Part shown: positions 1-10,931 of the stretch, in pieces | How the letters are laid out: each line of letters starts with the position of its first letter | Position numbering within the stretch: position 1 is the stretch's first letter | Source: Thereva unica | Lineage: Eukaryota; Arthropoda; Insecta; Diptera; Therevidae | DNA length: 64,000 bases | Direction: 5' to 3' | Assembly: GCA_949987705.1 (NCBI GenBank) | Contig: OX465281.1 | Coordinates: 155,510,393 to 155,574,392 of the forward strand | Made by a program: the position numbers and the translations under genes | The notes under the pieces: model-generated | What the model saw: the letters and a program-made list of their open reading frames with translations, nothing else | Told to the model about the DNA's origin: nothing | Database searches by the model: none

Positions 1-188
1 ATTATTATTGCAGTTCCAGAAAACTATACAAAGAGATTATGCTTCTCTTGTAGCCAAAAACTAACTGCATCAAGTACGACTGGAAGCGCCATGACATTTG
101 ATAAAGGACGACTCATGTAGAACATAAAGTGGAATTGTGATATCGTTACTAACATACCATATCGATATAGTAAGGCCGAATTTTTCTA

Positions 189-192
<4 letters not shown>
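1..192 (-). pseudogene. ALG12: ALG12-like mannosyltransferase relic, downstream coding piece
   Basis: ALG12 is the ER dolichyl-P-Man alpha-1,6-mannosyltransferase that adds mannose to the lipid-linked N-glycan precursor. Read on the minus strand, about 192 to 155 gives [12 protein letters not shown]. After a one-base shift near 155, the stretch from about 152 to 60 gives [16 protein letters not shown] and then NVMALPVVL. Both match the ALG12 region that follows the N-terminal part seen at 1,114-1,410. An in-frame TAG lies at 24-26, followed by FSG-like residues. The piece is separated from the upstream part by a LINE insertion ending in a T27 run at 193-219. The gene continues off the left edge. 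With a frameshift, two nonsense codons in all and a LINE in the coding sequence, this copy cannot make ALG12. The identity is recalled from insect ALG12 proteins and not searched. Confidence 0.72.
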
Positions 193-219
<27 letters not shown>

Positions 220-1113
220 ATATGAAAAAACCAAGCTTAGGTGTAACCCTTTGTACTACCAGTCCGTCATGTCGTTCAGTTCATGGTGCAATGTCTAGTA
301 GTAGCTTGGTTTGAAGAATAGAGGAGAATAGGAAAGGTTAGAGGGGGTCTGGAGGGTGTAGAAGAAAATGACGATGAACCTCACGTTTGAAGGGGTCTGG
401 AGGGTGTAGAAGAAAATGACGATGAACCTCACGTTTGAACTCTAAGATGTTGTACGAGTTCGGAAATACCGACTGCGGGAGATCATTCCACAATCGAGTT
501 GTTCTATTCATAAACGAACTTCTGAACCGTATTGTGCGTGAACGAGGGGGCTGTAGGGTATGGGGGTGAGCCGAGCGGGCTAGTCTTGTGTTGCGGGAAA
601 AGTATTGCCGTGCAGGCAGGAGGTCCTGAATTTCGGTGGAACAGTCGCCATGGTAATAGCGATAAAGTATGGAGAGGGCTGCTACATTCCTACGGTGGCT
701 CAAGGTGTCTATGGAGGCGCGAAAGGGGCCATAACCAATGAGTTTGAGGGCACGATTTTGCACCTTGTCGAGACAAGCCAAGGTGGTTTTTGGGGCGCCT
801 GCCCAGATATGTGAGTTGTATTCGAGGCGCGGCCGAATGTAGGATTTGTATATTGTAGCCAATGCGGCTGGCTGGAGGAGGAACTTGCATCTCTTGAGAA
901 ATCCAAGGCATTGGGAGGCTTGTTTGGCGATTTGGAATATGTGATCGTTCCATCGCAGATGCTCCGTTAAAGTTACCCCTAGGATGTTGAGAGTTGAGTC
1001 AGCCGTTAGATTCTCTCCATCCACCGAGACAGGAGGAAGGTCGGTACAATTTTTGTTGGAGATCAGACAGTGCTTCGTTTTTGTGGCATTGAATTCGACT
1101 TTTCTTAAATTTT
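193..1113 (-). mobile_element. 5'-truncated poly(A)-tailed non-LTR retrotransposon in the ALG12 copy
   Basis: On the minus strand this segment runs from about 1,113 to a 27-base T run at 193-219, which is the poly(A) tail. It carries only the C-terminal part of a reverse transcriptase and a short 3' UTR, so it is 5' truncated like most LINE insertions. ALG12 coding sequence lies on both sides (1,114-1,410 and 1-192). A precise target duplication could not be set, though GAAAATT-like bases occur at both junctions. Confidence 0.75.
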
Positions 1114-1117
1114 CCAT
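338..1117 (-). CDS. LINE reverse transcriptase C-terminal fragment
   Basis: An open frame of about 259 codons with the usual C-terminal LINE features: NATKTKHCLIS, then LGVTLTEHLRWNDHI, IYKSYIRPRLEYNSHIWAG and a closing RLWNDLPQSVFP segment. These belong to the thumb and post-RT region of non-LTR reverse transcriptases of the CR1/jockey/Daphne kind; the catalytic palm motifs are missing. The frame starts at the junction with ALG12 coding sequence, so its ATG is incidental. The last 16 codons are duplicated in frame by a 48-bp tandem repeat. It is a dead-on-arrival fragment, not a functional gene. The clade assignment is uncertain. Confidence 0.75.
   Translation of the reverse strand: MENLRKVEFNATKTKHCLISNKNCTDLPPVSVDGENLTADSTLNILGVTLTEHLRWNDHIFQIAKQASQCLGFLKRCKFLLQPAALATIYKSYIRPRLEYNSHIWAGAPKTTLACLDKVQNRALKLIGYGPFRASIDTLSHRRNVAALSILYRYYHGDCSTEIQDLLPARQYFSRNTRLARSAHPHTLQPPRSRTIRFRSSFMNRTTRLWNDLPQSVFPNSYNILEFKREVHRHFLLHPPDPFKREVHRHFLLHPPDPL
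344..439. repeat. 48-bp tandem duplication
   Basis: Two consecutive copies of a 48-bp unit (344-391 and 392-439) that I read as identical. The unit is a multiple of three, so it repeats 16 residues (FKREVHRHFLLHPPDP) at the end of the RT fragment without breaking the frame. Confidence 0.9.
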
Positions 1118-1410
1118 GCTGCGGCTACAATTCCGGCTAGCACTAGTCTAACTACCTATTGACTACAAAATTTTGAATTCCCAAATTCTGGAAGAAGATA
1201 ACAGCGGGTGACGATAATATTGATACAAATAAAAGGTCCAATAAAAGTTCGTGGCACTACACCAGGAAATTCATGATGATCATACTGAGTGAAATTGTGC
1301 CGTAGATAGAGTACATCATGCATGGCTTGTATATTAAAGCTCTCCTCCACATTTGGGAAGGGTGCATAGAATAGATGAGCCAGAGCTACCAAGAACAGTA
1401 TGAGCCCCAT
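1114..1410 (-). pseudogene. ALG12: ALG12-like mannosyltransferase relic, N-terminal piece
   Basis: From an ATG at 1,410 the minus strand reads an N-terminal hydrophobic segment, then [39 protein letters not shown] and a further membrane-like stretch. This is the signature start of ALG12, a multi-pass ER enzyme of N-glycan assembly. An in-frame TAG at 1,156-1,158 interrupts the frame, but the codons after it (VVRLVLAGIVAAAW) continue the ALG12 alignment, so the stop is a nonsense change and not an intron. The frame then runs into the LINE junction near 1,113. No intron is visible over the retained codons, so a retrocopy or a naturally intron-poor gene are both possible. Identity is strong; inactivity follows from the combined lesions. 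Confidence 0.82.
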
Positions 1411-1976
1411 TACCGAATATCAGTCACGCAAACACTTTCAATAATTTCGTATTACGGATCCGTTAAATATATTTAAATTGCGGGAAATACGAGAAAATCA
1501 GGAATCCAGAGGAAACTGACATCAAGATGAAGAAAAGTTGGCGGCTGCTGCGCAAACTCTAGTGGGCTTAGTGTTAAATACGTCATCCATATCTGGATAC
1601 TGTCCACTTTATTTGTGTCCAATTTTTGCTTCGCAAGTTCCGAGTTGAGATGGAAATAAATTTTCCGCTTTAAAAATAACCTTACAAACCAATAAAAAAA
1701 ATTTTCTCGACGACCACTGACAATTTAAGCAGAGTTCCGCACAACTGATTTTGACTGATAAATATTGTAAAAGAATTTGGTTATGTTTAGACCACTACAA
1801 TCCTGATGATAAAATCGTTAATACTACAAATTCGTTGCATTTTAATTTGTAAAATTATATTTCCTTATTAAACTTTACCAAATAACCGTCTTAAAAACAC
1901 ATATATGTGTAGATCTGTTATATTTAATTTTTCTCTAAATTAACGTATTAAAAAAATGATCGCGCGTGTAAGCGTC
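1411..1976. other. AT-rich upstream region of the ALG12 copy
   Basis: No gene, repeat or RNA was recognised. It holds whatever 5' UTR or promoter the ALG12 copy had. I see no convincing TATA box on the minus strand close to 1,410. Confidence 0.4.
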
Positions 1977-2401
1977 TTATAAAAGCAAGTAGTGTGTAGC
2001 TATAAAACAATAAAAGTGTATTAGTGAGTGTGTGCTTCAATTCAACAATAATTTCGGAATGGCTGAGCTCGGGACTACATTCCCTAACCGGGCTCCCGCA
2101 TGTCGATGTCAGTTGGCGAGGACTATGACTCACAGTCACCACCAAGTGTCATCCACATCGCCGACACAGCTTCAGGTCCGCACCCAAAAGAAGGACAGAA
2201 ACAAAAATCCAAAATCGCATCGCCCGAAAGGGAAACTTCTTCAAAAATAAAAAAATTTGGGGAATCCGCTGTTCAACCACACCTGAGCTACCTCTCGGAA
2301 AATCAATCAGGAGGGAAGAACAGACAGAGAAAAATGGACGCAGGACATAAACAAAAAAGTAGAATTTAAAAAGCTGGATGGACCATCAGGAGGGCAAGGG
2401 G

Positions 2402-2541
2402 CGCAGTGGCAGGCGGTAACACGCCTGTTACCAGAGACGGTTAAGCCCTTGTACCAACTTCACCTTCCACCAGGAAAATTAAAAGAAGATCCTGTTCAAA
2501 GACCGACGCAGTGGCAGGCGGTATCACGCCTGATACCAGAG
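2402..2541 (+). repeat. Paired 35-bp repeat with co-varying stems
   Basis: Copies at 2,402-2,436 and 2,507-2,541 differ at two positions in the core. Each can form AGGCG with CGCCT (2,411-2,415 with 2,422-2,426; 2,516-2,520 with 2,527-2,531), and an interleaved stem GTAAC with GTTAC in copy one but GTATC with GATAC in copy two. Both changed bases keep the second stem paired. The same bases also encode a conserved peptide, so RNA structure is only one reading. Confidence 0.6.
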
Positions 2542-2582
2542 TCGCCGACCCTAGAAGCAGGACAGGGATGAACCACTACTAC

Positions 2583-2633
2583 ACCTGCACGCATAGCCAA
2601 GCGACCACTCGCTTGTTAGCAAGCCGTGCAGGT
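2583..2633. other. Hairpin, 9-bp stem with inner stem
   Basis: ACCTGCACG at 2,583-2,591 pairs with CGTGCAGGT at 2,625-2,633. An inner AAGCGA/TCGCTT stem lies at 2,599-2,604 and 2,609-2,614. Role unknown. Confidence 0.6.
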
Positions 2634-2713
2634 CAGCATGGCTCGAAGCTACTCCAAAAAGAAGAAGTTACCGCAGAAAAGAACGGGTAGGCCTAAAAGC
2701 GAAGACAAATAAA

Positions 2714-4007
2714 AATTCACATAGAATTTGGACAAGCGCTGAAAAAAAAATTCGGCAAAACAGACAAAGGCTAAGGCCTCGCGGTACTACCTTAGCCCAC
2801 AGCGAGCGCTTGGTAAAAGTGGTGAACCATAAACAAAAAAAAATCAAACGTTGTCCGTGAAGGCACAAGTGGTACTAAACCAAAAAAATTTAAACTTCAA
2901 GGTCCGTATAGGACAGTCAACGGGCTTTAAAAGCTACGTTGGGCGCCATTTATGTACCAGCATAATGGCGCGATCTAAATAGTGGGCGCCACTTATGCGA
3001 GGTGTTACCCCCTTAGCCACAAGCCCGGAAGAGCATGGCCAAGGAGCCAACACCATACATAAGAAATAAAAAGAAAATCCGGAACTCCTACGCCGGCCAC
3101 ACGGAGTTGTCTAGCTCGCCGGAGGGGTCGTGGGGTGTGTGGCCGGGGCTTACCGCGGTTGGTTCACCACTTACCTGTGCCTAGGCAACTTTGAATCCCG
3201 CCTCCATCATTCTCCGGTCATCGCCTGTGCCTCGTCATGGCAGTTCGTTCCCCTGACAGCTATTAGGATAGAATACTATCAGCTTCAGGAGAATGCACTA
3301 TTTAAGAACCCTGAAAAAGAAAAGCAAGCCGCCCCAACCATTCCACAGAGAAAAAAATCTAATACACAGACATTTTCGTTACAATCATTTAATATGCCTG
3401 TTTATTGCAGGAAAACAGTTAACACAACCAAACAATACAATGGATAACTGACACGTCACTATTTCAAGACAACAATCGCGGATCCTTGTCAGATCTCGAA
3501 TTCCAACGCTCAAATTAAAAAAAATTAATATACAATTAAATTATCATGGGTATATCTGTAAGAAGAACTGAAGAAAAAGAAAAACGCGTGGTATTGGCGC
3601 CAGTACTCGTCGTTTTTTTACAACCGTTATCACAAACAACAGGTTCTCTTACATGGAGAACAGAAAACAACAAAGAATAAACTAGTTCCGACAAGGAGCA
3701 AAACAAATTCACAAATAATTATAAATAAGATTATAACGTTACTACTACTACCATTAAACAAAATGTATGATAAATTCACAACTTTTAAGTAAAAAAAATT
3801 AAATTATTTTGTCTTCCTTTGTAAAGATTATTTGTACTTCTATTAGTTACTTTCTTGTTATTGAGAGTGTTATTTAAATATGTGATAATCAAAAAAAATT
3901 ATTTTTAGTGGTGATAAAATGAAGTCAATATCTAATGTCTGTAAACGCAACATGCAAGTGTATATGTGTAGAAAAGAATTTAGACATTCAAATATATACG
4001 AAAAGAA
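2714..4007. other. Non-coding stretch, nothing recognised
   Basis: No gene family was recognised on either strand. The stretch to about 3,450 is GC-richer and contains a hairpin with a 10-bp stem (CCGGCCACAC at 3,093-3,102 with GTGTGGCCGG at 3,137-3,146) and repeated GGCGCCA(T/C)TTATG motifs at about 2,942 and 2,982. After 3,450 it becomes AT-rich. It may be decayed retrotransposon leader sequence. Confidence 0.35.
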
Positions 4008-4560
4008 ATACCCCAACACATTTAGCGATTCCTCTTCTTCGTTTAATTGTATCACCATCACATAAATTAACTATATCTGGAGATATGAGGCAATAAGGTT
4101 CAGGATCAGTAACCACAACTGTAAATTCGGTGACACACACCGCTCCACGAACGATGAAACTATCGCCCAGGTCTGTACGCTTCCAATATATATGGTTTTA
4201 AATATACTTCGAATAGGTTGCCAGGTCCAAAATCATTGATGAACCTTCCTCGCTGAGGGTTTCACTAGACAAATTTTCTGCCCTTGCAGATACTGAAGAC
4301 GTAACTTCTTATTTGATTGGCAAAAGCTTGCTAACACTAAATCTTGCTCACTATACACTTCTACAGCATCCTCAATTAACAGAAGTTTGACAAGTCGTCC
4401 TTATATTGCTTCTGTGCAAGGTTGATGCGACGCATCATCTGACGAACACTAGTATACACATAAATTGTTCTGTACAAATTCGATTCCTTAAAATTTTCTC
4501 CGCAGTATCCTTATCACCACGTATGGCCCTCTTCTTCTTTAAGATTCCCGTGCTAAATCC
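4008..4560 (-). pseudogene. TER94: Decayed TER94/p97 (VCP, CDC48) N-domain relic
   Basis: p97 is the AAA+ segregase that extracts ubiquitinated proteins. On the minus strand, about 4,223 to 4,170 reads GNLFEVYLKPYILEAYRPG. In another frame the next stretch reads DSFIVRGAVCVTEFTVVVTD, then PEPYCLISPDIVNLCDGDTI, and in a third frame LNEEEESLNVLGY (about 4,045 to 4,008). These follow each other in the order seen at the end of the p97 N-domain and the N-D1 linker. Upstream (about 4,310 to 4,270) a weaker YVFSICKGRKFV run fits the preceding N-domain strand. Several stops and at least two frameshifts show it is dead. No ATPase domain is attached. The two central motif runs make chance unlikely, but the upstream limit is a guess. 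Confidence 0.7.
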
Positions 4561-4872
4561 TCATTATTTTTAGTACGCGACTTTGCTTCATGGGTATCCA
4601 GTATAAACAATTCAAAATTCCAAGTTTTTTATTTCCTTGAATGTAAAAAAAAATTTCTTTTTTTGAATTTCATTTTTTTTCTCCCAGCTAAATTTCAATT
4701 TTTCCGAAAAACTTTTTCCGGACCAAAAATCCCTACGTCAAAAAATTCGAATCCCCATTTTCTTCTTTTTCCTTTCTCCCCGCCTACCTTTTTGTTCCCA
4801 ACCAACTACTCGATTTTCTTCCCCACAGTAATTTTTAGTCAAGTAGATATTTAGGCAAAACTGACCGTTACA
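4561..4872. other. AT-rich flank of the BEL/Pao element
   Basis: Homopolymer-rich (T and A runs). No gene, repeat boundary or inverted repeat was recognised before the truncated LTR begins at 4,873. Confidence 0.4.
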
Positions 4873-5092
4873 GAGATCTCTGAAGAAAATTTATGAAGAT
4901 TCGAAGGAATTTAGGGAAGACAAGGAAGACAGCTAGTAAGAGCAGGGAATACTACTAGCATATACGGAAGATTAATTGGCAGCTCAGCCTAGGTTACCTT
5001 TTATATAATCAATGTAAATTAATTATTCTATTGTAGTTGCCAATAAATTATTGAGGACATTTTACCTGCGGCCTTTTAGTGAAAATTTCACA
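4873..5092 (+). repeat. BEL/Pao 5' LTR, 5'-truncated
   Basis: 220 bp matching 8,098-8,317 base for base by eye and ending in TTTCACA. The U3 start (TGTTGAAAAA) is missing, so the left end was lost by truncation. Confidence 0.9.
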
Positions 5093-5094
5093 TT

Positions 5095-7888
5095 GTGGCG
5101 ACCGTGAATAATTTAAAGGTATATAGACATAAGAGAGTGGCATTTGGAGTAACCTGCAGTCCTTTCCTGTTGGGAGCAGTTATTCAATATCATTTAAAAG
5201 GCATGACGAGAAAATGTGAAGACGGGGAAAAGGAATTCTCCCTTGAGGTGTTGAAGAAAATGCTTAGCAGTTTTTATGTAGACAACTGTGTAGCCTGCCT
5301 GGACAAGGAAGAAGAATTAAAAACTTTTGTGGCTGAAGCATCTGCAATAATGAAGGAAGCGTGCTTTGACTTACGGGGGTGGGTATACGGTTCTGGAGGC
5401 TAAGACGGAAGAGGACACATGCCCGCCGTCGAATGTTTTGGGTATGTCATGGAATCGAGAAGCGGATACCTTAAGTGTAAATTTAGATAGTTGTAAGTTT
5501 TCTTTGGCAGAGATTACGAAAAGGACTATGTTATCAGCAGCGCATAAAATTTTTGATCCAATTGGGGTTACCTGTCCAGTATTATTATTACCTAAACTAT
5601 TATTGCAAAAGGTCTGGTTACAAAAATTAAGTTGGGATCAACCAATCGCTGAAAATGATGCCAAGCAGTTCATAAAATGGCAACAGGAACTAATCTATTT
5701 AAGACAAGTTAACATTCCGAGATGGTTGAAGGGTGTAAAGGATTCTATGGAATGTACTATTCATGTGTTTAATGATGCCAGTCAATATGCCTATGCTACG
5801 GCAATATTCTTAAGAGTTCAAACGGACGTCGAAACAAAAGTACAATTAATACAAGCCAAGTCGAGGATTTCTCCTAATAATAAATCTAACAAGCGAATAA
5901 CTATCCCTAGATTAGAGCTGCTAGCTGCAAATATGGGCACGCGTTTATACCAAACAGTAGTTAAAGATCTAGATATGGCTGTAGCAAAAACTTTTTTTTG
6001 GATTGACTCAACCACTGTCCGTGCCAGGATAGAACGAGAAGAAGAGTTGGATGTGTTTGTTAGAAATAGAGTAAAAGAGATTAAAGAACTTAGTACCAAG
6101 CAGCAATGGCATTATGTTCCCGGTTCATATAATCCAGCTGATTTGCCTTCAAGGGGCTGCAGTGCAAGAAAGCTTTTAGAATCGCAGTGGTGGAATGGAC
6201 CAAGCTGGTTGCGGCAATCGGATCGTAGTTGGTCAATGCATGAGATTTCCTATAATGAGGACGAAATCAATCAAGAGAAGAAGAAGAAAATAATATCCTC
6301 CACAGTGCTGCTATGTAGAGACGAAACCATTGAATGGTATTGTCGATATTTTTCGAAATACAAGCAAATAGTACGAATGATTGGCTGGCTAATGAGATTT
6401 AAAGCAAATTGTTGTAAAAAGAGAGACAGACGGCAACAGGGTGAACTATTAGCGGAAGAATTCATAGAAGCTGAATTAAGGTTATTCCGTTTGGTTCAGA
6501 AAAATTCCTTCAAGGGTATCAGTGATCCAAAGTTAGCTAATTTACAACCATCTATAGGAACTGATGGGCTTATACGACTGAAAACAAAGATATCCTATGG
6601 GGATTTTGACGAAGACTTTTGTTTTCCGATTGTTCTACCGGATCATCATCATCCTATAGTAGAAAGATTAATACGGGAGCATCATATTGACTCTAATCAT
6701 GCTGGGAGCCAATTGTTAACGACTCGTTTAAGAAAGAGATTTTGGATATTAGGAGGGAGACGAGCTGTCCGTTCAGTTTTAAATAGATGTCTTGTATGTA
6801 AGAGGCATTCCGCCAAGCGAATACAGGTGCAAGCTCCGCCATTACCAATAGATCGAGTGCGTGACGCGAAGATATTTGAAATAGTTGGGATAGATTTGGC
6901 AGGGCCATTATATATCAAAACGAAGGAAAAGAGCGAATATAAGAAAGTATGGATTTGCTTGTACACTTGTGCAGTTTATAGAGCGGTCCACTTGGAATTG
7001 ATATCATCCTTGTCGACTGAACGCTTTATCACCTGTTTAAGAAAATTCATCAGCAGAAGGGGTCGGCCAAGTGTTATTTATACAGATAACGGAACCAATT
7101 TCGGGGGCACGGAAAATGCTTTATCAGGTCTGAATTGGGATGAAATAAAAGTTTATAGTTCCATGAAGAGGATTAGATGGAAGTTTAACCCACCGACTGC
7201 CGCATGGTGGGGAGGATGGTGGGAGCGTCTAATTGGGTTGTTGAAACAATTGTTGCGGAGAATTCTCGGTAGAACATCCCTCGATTTCGATAAAATGCAA
7301 GCAGCATTATATGAATGTGAAGCAGTAATTAACTCAAGACCGCTGACATATCTTTCTGAAGATCCAGCTGATTTGACACCTTTGACCCCAGAATTGTTTT
7401 TGAAGGAAATCACGGACATTGACGTAACTGATTTAGATGCTATCGAAAAAACAACGGATTTAAATAGGCGGGCTAGGTATAGACAAGAGTTGAATAGGAT
7501 ATTGAAGAAAAGATTTCAAGATGAATATTTAGGATGTTTGAGGCTATATGCGAAGAAAAATTCCACAAAGAATATACGTGTGGGCGATTTAGTTCTTATA
7601 GAAAATGAAACATTAAAGCGTATAGAGTGGCCGTTAGCCCGAGTGGAAGAGATAATTCCTGGACGTGAGGGTGTTACCAGACTAGTAAAATTGAAGACTT
7701 CAACGGGTTCTTTGTTCAGACCTATACAAAGAATATTTCCTTTAGAGATAGATGGTTCTCAACCAGCAGATCCAAGAGCACGAGATATACTACGTTATCC
7801 GGTTGAAAAGAACACGGTGAGGGTGGAAGAACCTATAAGAACTCGCAGGGGAAGAATAGTTAAACCTCCGTCTAGATTAGTGTTGTGA
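5095..7888 (+). pseudogene. pol: BEL/Pao Pol: partial RT, RNase H and integrase
   Basis: The first piece (5,095-5,403) carries VAFGVTCSPFLLGAVIQYHL and the catalytic-box segment SFYVDNCV of BEL/Pao reverse transcriptase. A shift in the G-rich run at about 5,374-5,383 moves into a second frame that stays open to 7,888. That frame has the RT thumb, an RNase H region, then integrase: an HHCC zinc site (HHIDSNHAG and CLVC) and a DDE core with GIDLAGP, IYTDNGTNF and WWERLIG, catalytic residues at about D510, D574 and E620 counted from 5,366. The C-terminus (RTRRGRIVKPPSRLVL) is normal for the family. Since the N-terminal half of Pol is deleted and a frameshift is present, I call it a pseudogene. 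The long open integrase frame suggests little time since inactivation. Confidence 0.9.
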
Positions 7889-7954
7889 GCATGGAAGTTC
7901 TTAATTTAATGTTGAGGTAATAACTACCGTTCACATTACCTCAAGGTGGGAGGA

Positions 7955-8317
7955 TGTTGAAAAACTCACTAGTTTTACTTGTTGGATTTTAGATAGTTGA
8001 GTTACTTAGTTTTTTTTCTCCAAATGTCAAAGAGAAAAATATTTTTTTTTTATTGTTTTTTGGATTGTTGCCCGTAAAAGTAAGGAAGAGCATTTTGGAG
8101 ATCTCTGAAGAAAATTTATGAAGATTCGAAGGAATTTAGGGAAGACAAGGAAGACAGCTAGTAAGAGCAGGGAATACTACTAGCATATACGGAAGATTAA
8201 TTGGCAGCTCAGCCTAGGTTACCTTTTATATAATCAATGTAAATTAATTATTCTATTGTAGTTGCCAATAAATTATTGAGGACATTTTACCTGCGGCCTT
8301 TTAGTGAAAATTTCACA
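7955..8317 (+). repeat. BEL/Pao 3' LTR, complete
   Basis: 363 bp, starting TGTTGAAAAACTC and ending TTTCACA, preceded by a purine-rich tract (GGTGGGAGGA, 7,945-7,954) that fits a polypurine primer. It abuts a MITE at 8,318 with no obvious target duplication. Confidence 0.9.
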
Positions 8318-8583
8318 ATATATATATCGTCGCTTATCCAGAATAGTGGTACAACTCAAAAATTTCCAATTTCGAGTTTATTTTAAGAATGTATAGCTAA
8401 ATATGCATATTTTTATGTAGCAAAAATACATATTAATACTTCTAAAAATGACCGCTGGAAACCCGCTGGAATCCATGATCATAACATGGGCTTGTATGAA
8501 ACTAAAAACTTTCAAATGGCTCCCCTGTAAAATTCATTGTTTTTGAGTTGCGACACTATTCTGGATAAGCGACGATATATATA
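8318..8583. mobile_element. Short MITE with about 40-bp terminal inverted repeats
   Basis: The left end (TATATATCGTCGCTTATCCA) is repeated in inverse at 8,546-8,583, and the match extends inward with a few mismatches to CTCAAAAA/TTTTTGAG. The element is 266 bp with no coding frame, flanked by TA-rich bases. Confidence 0.8.
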
Positions 8584-9250
8584 CGAGTTAACCTTCTAGC
8601 TCAGAAGGTGCACTTCTCAGCAGGGCTGAGGGACATCAGGGCAAACATAAATTATTAAAACACATAAAAGATCAAAAACATCAAACAGAGAAGCGTGCAA
8701 AACTAAAAAGGGAGTGGGGCAAGCAGAGAGTCACGCCACGTTGAGAAGGGTCCTTTTAAGGACAACTTCACTAGTTAGCAGCTAAACACACTCCTATTGT
8801 TGTTAGTATTTATAAGAATGCGATAACGGGCTCAAACATTCGTGTTAGAGGAATTAATGTGCAAGAGAGGTTCACCTCTCAGGTTGTAGTTATTCACTCT
8901 AAGTGACGCGCGGCTTCTTAAGAAACCAGAGTCCACCTTGTCATTCATCAGTCGATGAACGAATATAACACCAACGACCTCACGGCGCTAATTTAAGTCT
9001 GTTGTCATAAGGCGGAAGAGCAACTGGGTCATCCCACGGGAGCTGGCTGATAAAATTAACAAAAATTGTTTCCGGAATTTTTTAGGTAGAGCTCGACATT
9101 CCAAATTCCAAAAACAAAAACGCTATCTTTTTTAGAATTTTTTTTCCTATATGACCATATTTCCATATTTTTTGTTTCCTGTTGGCAGTTATCAGATGGA
9201 TTTGTGTAGGCTGATTGTACTAATTACGCAAAAATCTAAGTGACGAGCAC
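8584..9250. other. No gene recognised
   Basis: Neither strand gave a recognisable protein, tandem repeat or inverted repeat. The stretch is of average composition. Confidence 0.4.
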
Positions 9251-9502
9251 ATGTATTTGCTGTCTATGGTTGTGTGTGCCATCTCGAATGCGGCAATGCA
9301 GAAAAAGTTGAAAGTAGCTCGACATTTGCGTGGCATGCAAATGCACGGAATATTCCGTGAGGTCGCGAGTATTGCTTTGGCATTATGCATTGTCTCATTG
9401 TTGATGATGTTAGGTACACATTGGTCAAGATCCTCTCAACTACAGGCCATGAAGGAGAATTTTTCGTGGTGTTGGTCTCGGTCCAAAAAGTCACCGAAAT
9501 AA
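9251..9502 (+). pseudogene. Short membrane-protein-like fragment, weakly polycystin-like
   Basis: An 83-codon frame with a basic segment (QKKLKVARHLRGMQMHG), then REVASIALALCIVSLLMMLG, which would be one membrane helix, then ENFSWCWSRS. The order of a basic cytosolic stretch, REx-helix and a W-rich patch is reminiscent of polycystin-family proteins. The likeness is weak and could be chance. The frame ends shortly before an inverted BEL LTR fragment. If real it is an exon relic. Confidence 0.25.
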
Positions 9503-9518
9503 CATGGGGTAACATGGG

Positions 9519-10738
<1,220 letters not shown>

Positions 10739-10744
10739 TATATA

Positions 10745-10931
10745 CAGGGTATCCCACATAAACTTACAAAGCGGCGGCTGTGGATAGGTCTTGGATAGAC
10801 GAACAAAAAATCGTATGGGTGGGGGGGGGAAATCGTAACGGTTTAGCCGCTAGGGCGTTTTGAAGTTTTTTTGCTAGAGTTTTACATATCACCCTGTATT
10901 TTTGTAACCGTGTAACCCATTTTCATGATTA
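10745..10931. mobile_element. Left arm of a second foldback MITE family
   Basis: Matches the first 187 bp of the full element at 11,865-12,878, from CAGGGTATCCCACATAAAC to the CATGATTA region. It then breaks into BEL integrase sequence. Confidence 0.88.

Larger units (their letters stand above)
1977..2713 (+). other. Unassigned leader-like transcription unit with TATA box and short basic reading frames
   Basis: A TATAAAA box at about 1,979 precedes a GTGTGT-rich start region and ATGs at 2,059 and 2,102. The short frames from them (2,059-2,250 and 2,102-2,369) are rich in K, S, Q and P and resemble nothing I know. A later stretch reads AQWQAVTRLLPE and, 105 bp on, TQWQAVSRLIPE. A small basic frame begins at 2,638 (MARSYSKKKKLPQKR). 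The layout resembles the 5' leader and gag start of a retrotransposon, but no LTR, primer-binding site or pol is attached. Function and identity are unknown. Confidence 0.3.
4873..8317 (+). mobile_element. BEL/Pao LTR retrotransposon, internally deleted
   Basis: The element is bounded by a 220-bp partial 5' LTR (4,873-5,092) and a full 3' LTR (7,955-8,317). The 220 shared bases look identical, which points to a recent insertion or a recent rearrangement. Right after the 5' LTR a TGGCGACCGTGA primer-binding-type sequence occurs, as in BEL/Pao elements using tRNA-Arg. It is followed within a few bases by mid-reverse-transcriptase codons, so gag, protease and the front of RT are deleted. Related pieces occur at 9,519-9,752 and 10,932-11,857. 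Confidence 0.88.
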
